A DNA stretch of 5,186 nt from DATKQJ01 sp035534295 (GTDB lineage Bacteria; Chloroflexota; Dormibacteria; Dormibacterales; Dormibacteraceae), in the NCBI GenBank assembly GCA_035534295.1, contig DATLSE010000051.1, positions 1 through 5,186 of the forward strand. Direction: 5' to 3'. The notes beneath the pieces are model-generated. The model was given only the letters and a program-made list of their open reading frames with translations. It did no database searches and was not told where the DNA came from. Positions 1-4,948 of this stretch are shown in pieces (the stretch's first letter is position 1; each line of letters begins with the position of its first letter). The position numbers and the translations under genes are program-made.

Positions 1-33
1 AGCGTTTTGGCTTGCCGGTGCGGGAATTTCAAA

Positions 34-41
34 AGGTGATC
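34..41 (+). promoter_or_regulatory. Strong ribosome binding site of the metK-like gene
   Basis: The bases AGGTGATC pair without mismatch to the conserved 3' end of bacterial 16S rRNA (GATCACCT). The AGG core ends 6 nt before the ATG at 43, which is a good distance and supports that start. It is the clearest Shine-Dalgarno sequence in the unit; the later TTG-started genes have none and probably rely on coupling. The rest of bases 1-33 shows no promoter or riboswitch I can recognise, and the true leader may lie outside the window. Confidence 0.75.
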
Positions 42-42
42 G

Positions 43-1200
43 ATGCCCTTTACGCCCAGCACGACCACGACCTTCACCTCCGAGTCGGTCACTGAAGGCC
101 AATCGGACAAGCTCGCCGACCAGATCTCAGACGCAGTCCTGGACGCGATTCTGGCCAAGGACCCCCTGGCCCGGGTGGCCTGCCAGAGCGCGGTGGCCAA
201 GGGCCTGGTGCTGCTCACCGGCCAGATCTCCACCGACTGCTACGTCGACATCCCGCGGATCATCCGGGAGACGGTGCGAGAGGCGGGCTATCAGCGCGCC
301 AAATACGGCTTCGACGCCGAGACCTGTGGGGTCCTGGTGTCGCTCGACGAGCAGTCGCCTGACATTGCTGCCGCGGTCAACGGTGGGGGGGCGGGGGACT
401 CGGGGGTGGTGGTCGGTTACGCCTGCGACGAGACCCCGGAGCTGATGCCGCTGCCGGCGGTCCTGGCCCACGCCCTGGTCCGGCGCCTGAGCGAGGTGCG
501 CCGCTCCCATGAACTGCCCTGGCTCAGACCCGATGGTCAGGCGCAGGTCAGCGTGGCCTACGCCCCGGACGGAGTGCCCGTGGCGGTCGAGAGCGTGGTG
601 TTGAGCGCCCAGCACCACGAGGAGGTGGACCTGGCTCAGGTGCGGGATGAGATCGAGTCCCACGTCATCCGCCCGGTGCTGCAGGGAGCTCCCGATTCGT
701 CCCAGTCCATGATCTACGTCAATCCGACCGGCCGCTTTGTGGTCGGAGGCCCCTCGGCGGCCGCGGGCATGACGGGGCGGCAGGCTCTCGTCGACACCTA
801 CGGGGGACGGGTCAGTCCGGGCGGGGGCTGGTTCAGCGGCCAGGACCCGACCAAGGTTCACCGGGCGGGCGCGTACGGCGCCCGCCACGCGGCCAAGTGC
901 GTGGTGGCCGCCGGACTGGCTCGGCGCTGCCAGCTTGAGCTGGCCTATGCCATCGGCGTAGCCAAGCCGGTGGCCGTGCACCTTGACACCTTCGGCACCG
1001 GTCAGCTCTCCGACTCCGAGCTCGAGCGGGCGGTGTTGCGGGCTTTTGACCTGAGCCCGCTCGGAATCATCCGCGAGCTCAATCTGCGTCGCCCTCTCTA
1101 CCGTCCCACCAGCTGTTTCGGGCATTTCGGGCGCACCGACATCGAGGCCCCCTGGGAGGAGGTCGGATCGGCCCTTCGGCTCCGGACCGAGCTTGGCTAG
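43..1200 (+). CDS. metK: S-adenosylmethionine synthetase (MetK) homologue with an altered active site
   Basis: This 385-residue protein has the normal MetK length and is collinear with E. coli MetK from the N-terminal TSESVTEG to the C-terminal FGHFGR. MetK makes S-adenosylmethionine from methionine and ATP in the cytoplasm, as a dimer or tetramer with active sites at the subunit interface. Recognisable blocks are ADQISDAVLDAIL (25-37), QSPDI (104-108), GAGDSG (116-121), LPWLRPD (158-164), NPTGRFVVGGP (227-237), VDTYGG (250-255), VAAGLA and AIGVAKPV. Against remembered E. coli numbering, many catalytic positions differ: His14 is Q20, Glu42 is Q48, Glu55 is Q61, Lys165 is Q166, Asp238 is A240, Lys245 is Q247, Lys265 is Q267 and Asp271 is H273. 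Asp16 (D22), Lys17 (K23), Gln98 (Q104), Asp118 (D119), Asp163 (D164), Phe230 (F232), Arg244 (R246) and Lys269 (K271) are kept. The Gln98-Asp118 interval is five residues shorter. The frame is intact, so this is not an ordinary decaying pseudogene. Family membership is nearly certain; normal SAM synthesis is doubtful. The ATG has a strong ribosome binding site. Confidence 0.93.
   Translation: MPFTPSTTTTFTSESVTEGQSDKLADQISDAVLDAILAKDPLARVACQSAVAKGLVLLTGQISTDCYVDIPRIIRETVREAGYQRAKYGFDAETCGVLVSLDEQSPDIAAAVNGGGAGDSGVVVGYACDETPELMPLPAVLAHALVRRLSEVRRSHELPWLRPDGQAQVSVAYAPDGVPVAVESVVLSAQHHEEVDLAQVRDEIESHVIRPVLQGAPDSSQSMIYVNPTGRFVVGGPSAAAGMTGRQALVDTYGGRVSPGGGWFSGQDPTKVHRAGAYGARHAAKCVVAAGLARRCQLELAYAIGVAKPVAVHLDTFGTGQLSDSELERAVLRAFDLSPLGIIRELNLRRPLYRPTSCFGHFGRTDIEAPWEEVGSALRLRTELG
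385..406 (+). repeat. Guanine-run cluster with G-quadruplex potential inside the metK-like gene
   Basis: A run of seven G, then C, five G, ACTC and five G lies on the coding strand. The seven-G run can be split into two triplets, so the stretch meets the usual four-run G-quadruplex pattern with short loops. It encodes the glycine-rich GGGAGDSG segment of the shortened active-site loop, so it may simply reflect glycine codons in GC-rich DNA. Whether it folds or slips in the cell is unknown. Confidence 0.4.
864..886 (+). repeat. Perfect 9-bp GC inverted repeat inside the metK-like gene
   Basis: GGCGGGCGC (864-872) and GCGCCCGCC (878-886) are exact reverse complements around the 5-nt loop GTACG. 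The hairpin lies in codons just after the altered Asp271 position. No T-run follows, so it is not an intrinsic terminator. In GC-rich coding DNA such repeats also arise by chance, and I assign no role. Confidence 0.4.
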
Positions 1201-2275
1201 CCGCGCCGCCCCAGTCTTTGCCGCCATCCCCGCAGGCGGGGTGGGCTCACGCCTCTGGCCCCGGTCCCGCCGCGCCTCGCCCAAGCACGTGCTCTCGCTG
1301 TCGGGCAGCGGCCAACCGCTCCTGATCGAGGCCTACGAACGCATCCGTCCCCTGGTCGACGAGGTCTTCGTGGTCACCGAGGAACCCCAGGCGGAGATGA
1401 TCCTGGATCTCATCCCCGGACTTGGCCGCGAGCACCTGATCGTGGAGCCGGCGGCGCGAGGCACCACCAACGCGCTCGGGCTCGCCGCCATGACCCTGGC
1501 TGAGCTAGATCCCCAGGCCCTCATGCTCTCTACCGCCGCCGACCACGTGATCAGCGGCCAGCGCGCCTTCGCACGGGCCATCGAGTCGGCCCTGCAGGTG
1601 GCGCGTTCGTCGCCCTCACTGGTGACGGTCGGTCTCAAGCCCCGATTCCCCTCCAGCGGCTTTGGATACATCGAGAGCGGGGGTCGGGTCCGGATCGGCG
1701 GCCGGCTCGTGGACCGCGTCGCCGCCTTTGTCGAGAAGCCCGATGCCGAGCTCGCCCGCCGCTACATGGAGGGCGGGCGGCACTTCTGGAACCTGTCCCT
1801 GTTCGCCTTTCAGCTCGGCGCCTTCCTTAACGAGCTGCGCCAGTTCGGGCCCCGCCACCACGCCGGCCTGCTCCGCGTCCTGGCAGCCCGCCGAGCCGGC
1901 GACGAGGCGCGGGCGGCAGCCATCTATACGCGCCTGCCCGTGGCCGCGATCGACTACACGGTGATGGAGCGCAGCCAACGCCTGTACATGATCCGGGCCG
2001 GGTTCCAGTGGTCGGACGTGGGCTCCTGGGCCGACCTGGCGCAGCTCTTGGCCGTCGATGGGGCGGGGAATGCGAGTCAGGGCGAGGCTCTCCTGGTTGA
2101 CTGCCGAGGCGTGTTCGTCTCCGCATCGGACCGCCTGGTGGTGGGTCTGGGACTTGAGGATCTGGTCGTGGTCGACACCGACGACGCGATCCTGATCATG
2201 CCCAAAGCCCGGGCTCAGGACGTGAAGGGGGTGGTGGCCGCGCTCAAGCGCGCGGGACGGGACCGATACCTTTAG
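1193..2275 (+). CDS. manC: Mannose-1-phosphate guanylyltransferase (GDP-mannose pyrophosphorylase), single-domain
   Basis: The 360-residue product should join mannose-1-phosphate and GTP to form GDP-mannose and pyrophosphate in the cytoplasm. The nucleotide-binding signature GGVGSRLWPRSRRASPK (15-31) contains the expected Gly-rich loop, Arg20 and Lys31. Other family blocks are EPAARGTTN (85-93), ADHVI (116-120, family form SDHxI), SSGFGYIE near residue 160, FVEKP (179-183), WNLSLF (199-204, family form WNSGMF), IDYTVME (253-259) and WSDVGSW (273-279). The C-terminus carries the usual LVVVDTDDAILI and AQDVK segments and then stops, so the type II phosphomannose isomerase domain of the roughly 470-480-residue bifunctional ManC/AlgA proteins is absent. 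A similar cupin is a separate gene two positions downstream. The TTG start at 1193 overlaps the metK-like stop by 8 nt; no later in-frame start would keep the Gly-rich loop. Translation is probably coupled, since no good ribosome binding site is close. Related sugar nucleotidyltransferases are the main alternative, but the motifs favour GDP-mannose. Confidence 0.92.
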   Translation: MASRAAPVFAAIPAGGVGSRLWPRSRRASPKHVLSLSGSGQPLLIEAYERIRPLVDEVFVVTEEPQAEMILDLIPGLGREHLIVEPAARGTTNALGLAAMTLAELDPQALMLSTAADHVISGQRAFARAIESALQVARSSPSLVTVGLKPRFPSSGFGYIESGGRVRIGGRLVDRVAAFVEKPDAELARRYMEGGRHFWNLSLFAFQLGAFLNELRQFGPRHHAGLLRVLAARRAGDEARAAAIYTRLPVAAIDYTVMERSQRLYMIRAGFQWSDVGSWADLAQLLAVDGAGNASQGEALLVDCRGVFVSASDRLVVGLGLEDLVVVDTDDAILIMPKARAQDVKGVVAALKRAGRDRYL

Positions 2276-2291
2276 GTAATTTCTGTACCGT

Positions 2292-2297
2292 GGAAGG
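2292..2297 (+). promoter_or_regulatory. Ribosome binding site deciding the phosphomannomutase start
   Basis: GGAAGG ends 4 nt before the GTG at 2302. This supports 2302 over the upstream in-frame GTG at 2290, whose nearest purine-rich stretch (AGGT, 2274-2277) lies 12 nt away and over the previous stop codon. Starting at 2302 also places the conserved FGTDGWR block at the family's usual distance from the N-terminus. Confidence 0.55.
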
Positions 2298-2301
2298 TCC
2301 A

Positions 2302-3735
2302 GTGACTGCCGAGATCAGGTTCGGGACGGACGGTTGGAGGGGCATCACGGGCGATGATTTCACCTACCAGAGCCTGCGCTGGGCTGCCAGCGGGATCGCC
2401 GAATATCTGTCTGCTCAGGACCCCCAGGGCACCTGTGTGATCGGTTATGACTGCCGCTTCGCCTCCGAGATCTTCGCCGAGGAGGTGGCCCGGGTGCTGG
2501 CCGCAGCGGGATATCGCAGCCTGATCTTCGACCGCCCCAGCCCCACCCAGGTCGCATCCTGGACCGTGATCGAGCAGAAGGCGCAGGGCGCGGTTGTGAT
2601 CACGGCCAGCCACAATCCCTACATCTTCAACGGTCTTAAGTACAAGCCGGAGACTGGGAGCTCGGCGCCGACGGAGGTTGTGGCAGAGCTCGAGCGGCAC
2701 ATCAACTCGAAGGTGACGGGGGGGGCCGAGGTGCCCCGGGCTCCGCTCGACAGCGAACTGATTCGACGCCACGATCCAGCCCCGGCCTACCTGGCCCAGC
2801 TGGCGCGCATGATTGATCTCAAAGCAATCGCGGGCGCGGGCCTTCGGATCGTGCACGAGACCATGCACGGCTCGGGTTACGGCTACATCACGCGCGCCCT
2901 GGGCGGTGGCGCGACCACCGTCCGCGAGCTTCATGCCGATCGCAACCCCTTCTTCGGCGGCGTCAACCCCGAGCCCATCCCGGTCAACCTCGGTCCGACG
3001 TTCGACGCCCTCAGGACCGGCGAGCATGACCTCTGCATCTGCACTGACGGCGACGCCGACCGGGTCGGGATCATCGATGAGGCGGGTCACTTCATCGACC
3101 AGCTCCAGGTCTTCGCCCTGCTCATGCGCTACCTGGTTGAGGAACGGGGCTGGCGCGGACCCGTGGTGCGCAGCCTCAACATGACGCACATGGCGGATCG
3201 CCTGGGCGAGCGCTATGGATTGCCCGTGATCGAGGTCCCGGTCGGGTTCAAGAACATCGCTCCGCGGATGATGGAGAGCGACGCCATCCTGGGCGGCGAG
3301 GAGTCGGGCGGATACGCCGTCCGAGGGCACATCCCCGAGCGGGACGGGATTCTGGTCGGTCTCCTCTTCGCCGACATGCTGCTGCGCGCACAACGGCCGC
3401 TGAGCGAGATCCTCAGCTCTCTGTATGAACTGGTGGGAGAGCACCACTATCTGCGTCATGACCTGGCCCTGGAGCGCGACACCTATCCCGAGCGCCGGAC
3501 CCAGATTCTGAGCACGCTGTCTCGGGCCCGACCCGATCGCCTCTGCGGACAGGACGTGGTGCGCGTGCGCGACGACGACGGAATCAAGTTCTACCTTTCC
3601 GACGGCAGCTGGGTATTGCTTCGGGCCAGCGGAACCGAGCCTCTGATTCGGGTCTACGCCGAGGCTGCCGATCAGGCGGCGGCGCAGGCTCGCCTTGAGG
3701 CGATGGAAGAACTGGCCGGGGTCGGCGCGCGTTGA
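2302..3735 (+). CDS. manB: Phosphomannomutase/phosphoglucomutase (alpha-D-phosphohexomutase family)
   Basis: The product (477 residues from GTG 2302; 481 if GTG 2290 is used) interconverts hexose-6-phosphate and hexose-1-phosphate through a phosphoserine intermediate. All four family signatures are present. The phosphoserine loop is TASHNP with Ser103. The metal loop is DGDADR (249-254), whose three Asp bind Mg. The sugar-recognition loop is GEESGG (332-337). The phosphate-binding loop is RASGTEPLIR from residue 441. The N-terminal FGTDGWRG and the FFGGVNPEPIP block are also typical. The GEESGG loop occurs in enzymes acting on mannose and/or glucose phosphates, so substrate cannot be read from sequence alone. 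The manC-type neighbour upstream and the isomerase-like cupin downstream favour mannose-6-phosphate to mannose-1-phosphate. The gene starts 26 nt after manC ends, and its TGA stop shares bases with the TTG start of the next gene. A run of eight G sits in codons at 2718-2725 without breaking the frame. Confidence 0.92.
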   Translation: MTAEIRFGTDGWRGITGDDFTYQSLRWAASGIAEYLSAQDPQGTCVIGYDCRFASEIFAEEVARVLAAAGYRSLIFDRPSPTQVASWTVIEQKAQGAVVITASHNPYIFNGLKYKPETGSSAPTEVVAELERHINSKVTGGAEVPRAPLDSELIRRHDPAPAYLAQLARMIDLKAIAGAGLRIVHETMHGSGYGYITRALGGGATTVRELHADRNPFFGGVNPEPIPVNLGPTFDALRTGEHDLCICTDGDADRVGIIDEAGHFIDQLQVFALLMRYLVEERGWRGPVVRSLNMTHMADRLGERYGLPVIEVPVGFKNIAPRMMESDAILGGEESGGYAVRGHIPERDGILVGLLFADMLLRAQRPLSEILSSLYELVGEHHYLRHDLALERDTYPERRTQILSTLSRARPDRLCGQDVVRVRDDDGIKFYLSDGSWVLLRASGTEPLIRVYAEAADQAAAQARLEAMEELAGVGAR

Positions 3736-4106
3736 TCGAACGCGCCGAGCTCAGGCGGGTGGAAAAGCCCTGGGGATTCGAGCTCCGCTGGGCGGTGACC
3801 GAGCGCTATCTGGGCAAGATCCTGCACATCAACCAGGGGCAGGCGTTGTCGCTCCAATATCACCGGGCCAAGGATGAAACCATCCTGGTCACCTCGGGCC
3901 TGCTCGACCTCGAGTTGAACGGAACCCTGCACCGCCTTGGCCCCGGCGACTGCGTTCGCATCCAACCTCTCACCCGGCACCGGATGACCGCGGTCGAGGA
4001 GTGCGAGATCTTCGAGGTCTCCACCCCCGAGATCGACGACGTGGTCCGGATCGAGGATCGCTACGGTCGGGTCGAGGCGGGGCTGGATACGATGGATCCA
4101 GCTTGA
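3732..4106 (+). CDS. Small cupin, mannose-6-phosphate isomerase type II-like
   Basis: This 124-residue single-domain cupin opens with VEKPWGFE (10-17) and ends with VVRIEDRYGR (104-113), both hallmarks of the C-terminal isomerase domain of bifunctional ManC proteins. Cupin motif 1 is GQALSLQYHRAKDE (36-49) and motif 2 is GDCVRIQPLTRH (72-83). The likely metal ligands are Gln42, His44, Glu49 and His83, with Gln where the first His of the classic HxH would stand; the SLQYH..KDE form recurs in a group of small stand-alone cupins as I recall it. Proposed role: fructose-6-phosphate to mannose-6-phosphate, feeding the mutase and guanylyltransferase upstream. Isomerase activity is an inference; small cupins of this kind are often annotated only as isomerase-like. 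The TTG start overlaps the preceding TGA in the sequence TTGA. No Shine-Dalgarno sequence is evident, so translation probably depends on the upstream gene. Confidence 0.85.
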   Translation: MIERAELRRVEKPWGFELRWAVTERYLGKILHINQGQALSLQYHRAKDETILVTSGLLDLELNGTLHRLGPGDCVRIQPLTRHRMTAVEECEIFEVSTPEIDDVVRIEDRYGRVEAGLDTMDPA

Positions 4107-4915
4107 AGACGCCGCCCCCGGCCGAGGATCATCCCTCTCCCTCCGCCCTGATCCAGAGCGAACCGCGCGACAAGCGCTTCGTCCTGTTTTTAGGCCTGGT
4201 TCTGGCCGCGCTCACGCTCGGACTCAAGTCCGAGCTCCTGGCGCCGAACCAGGTCTGGGCCGCCGCCGCGCTGATCGCGTTCCTCGCCGTGCCGCTGACC
4301 TACGCCTATCTGTCCACCCCGGCCGCCCGGCCTTCGCTCGAGCATTTCGTGCCCCTGGCCCTGGGCGCCCTGGTCGTGGCCGGGCTGGCCCAGATGATCC
4401 AGCTCTGGTGGCAGTTCGGGATCGTCGCCCTCGTCTTCGGGCTCGGGTTTTTCGTCACCGCCCATCTCGACTACGTGACCCTGGTGGATCACCAGAAGCC
4501 GGGCCACCTGGTGGTCGAGGAGGCGTCGCTGGCGCTGGCCCTTTCGGCCGCGTACCTGGTCGTCCTGAGCCTTCACTTCCCGCTCCCGGCCCAGCTTGGC
4601 CTCATCTTCCTGATCGCACTCCTGGGCTCCTTCCGCTCGTTTCGCGTTCATGGCCGGCCCCTCGGCCCGCGGCGTGCGCTCCTCTTCTCCGTCTTCGTGG
4701 CCCAGCTGGTGACCTTCTTCGCCTGGGCGATGACGGTCTATCTGGTCTTCAATCAGGGCGTATTCGCGGTCATGCTCTTCCTGCTCTGGTACGTCAACCG
4801 CGGCATCATCCGCCACACCGTAGACGAGACCTTGAGCAAGAACGTGCTCGTCGAGTACCTGCTCTTCGTGCTCTTGATCGGCTACCTGTTCTTCGTCAGC
4901 TACCAGGTTCGCTGA
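4103..4915 (+). CDS. Multi-spanning membrane protein of unknown function
   Basis: I do not recognise a family for this 270-residue protein. A hydrophilic Pro-rich N-terminus (1-25) is followed by about eight or nine hydrophobic segments: roughly 26-41, 51-70, 82-103, 105-122, 141-159, 161-177, 192-216, 219-236 and 248-267. Charged or polar loops lie between, including HLDYVTLVDHQKPGH (121-135), FRSFRVHGRPLGPRR (177-191) and NRGIIRHTVDETLSKN (232-247). It has no cleavable-signal pattern and no obvious catalytic motif. The TTG at 4103 is preferred because it overlaps the cupin stop in TTGA, like the junction before it; the open frame continues upstream to 4001, but that part is the cupin coding sequence read in another frame, rich in Arg and Gly. 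As last gene of a GDP-mannose unit it could be a transporter, flippase or membrane partner of a glycosyltransferase, but nothing in the sequence proves this. Confidence 0.8.
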   Translation: MKTPPPAEDHPSPSALIQSEPRDKRFVLFLGLVLAALTLGLKSELLAPNQVWAAAALIAFLAVPLTYAYLSTPAARPSLEHFVPLALGALVVAGLAQMIQLWWQFGIVALVFGLGFFVTAHLDYVTLVDHQKPGHLVVEEASLALALSAAYLVVLSLHFPLPAQLGLIFLIALLGSFRSFRVHGRPLGPRRALLFSVFVAQLVTFFAWAMTVYLVFNQGVFAVMLFLLWYVNRGIIRHTVDETLSKNVLVEYLLFVLLIGYLFFVSYQVR

Positions 4916-4948
4916 CCCTATCGCCCGCGCTTTAGAACCCATAGGGTC
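4914..4948. terminator. 8-bp inverted repeat between convergent genes, possible weak terminator or IS-end structure
   Basis: GACCCTAT (4914-4921) and ATAGGGTC (4941-4948) are perfect inverted copies with 19 bases between them. The left arm includes the last two bases of the TGA stop of the membrane protein gene. A smaller alternative hairpin is ACCC-ATA-GGGT (4937-4947). No clear T-run follows on either strand, so intrinsic termination would be weak. The position, between two converging genes and next to the end of an IS110-type transposase, also allows it to be part of the insertion element's end. I cannot tell these apart. Confidence 0.3.

Noticed and set aside
1..42. SAM- or SAH-responsive riboswitch before the metK-like gene
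   Set aside because: Only 42 bases precede the gene, too few for any known SAM-type aptamer with its switch, and no matching conserved core is visible.
43..1200. Reading the metK-like gene as a decaying pseudogene
   Set aside because: There is no frameshift or internal stop, its length is normal, it has a strong ribosome binding site, and changes cluster at active-site positions while the surrounding blocks are kept. Random decay would not produce this pattern.
127..1284. Long minus-strand open frame of 385 codons opposite the metK-like gene
   Set aside because: Its product is a low-complexity His/Arg/Gly-rich sequence with no family motif, and it lies opposite a gene with clear conserved blocks. 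Long antisense frames are expected in GC-rich DNA.
2290..2301. GTG at 2290 as the start of the mutase
   Set aside because: It would place the GGAAGG ribosome binding site inside the gene and adds four residues not typical of the family; GTG at 2302 is better placed, though 2290 is not excluded.
2272..3459. Long minus-strand open frame of 395 codons opposite the phosphomannomutase gene
   Set aside because: It mirrors the codon pattern of the sense gene, has no recognisable domain, and the sense strand carries all four catalytic signatures of the mutase.
4001..4102. Upstream extension of the membrane protein gene to the ATG at 4001
   Set aside because: This part lies wholly inside the cupin gene in another frame and encodes an Arg/Gly-rich stretch. 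The TTG at 4103 gives the same TTGA overlap seen at the preceding junction.
4408..4935. Plus-strand open frame of 175 codons overlapping the membrane protein gene
   Set aside because: It is an Arg/Pro-rich out-of-frame shadow with no motif, lying inside the hydrophobic gene.
4190..4942. Minus-strand open frame of 250 codons opposite the membrane protein gene
   Set aside because: The product is a Glu/Asp/Gly-rich string, which is the antisense reading of hydrophobic codons; the plus strand gives a coherent membrane protein.
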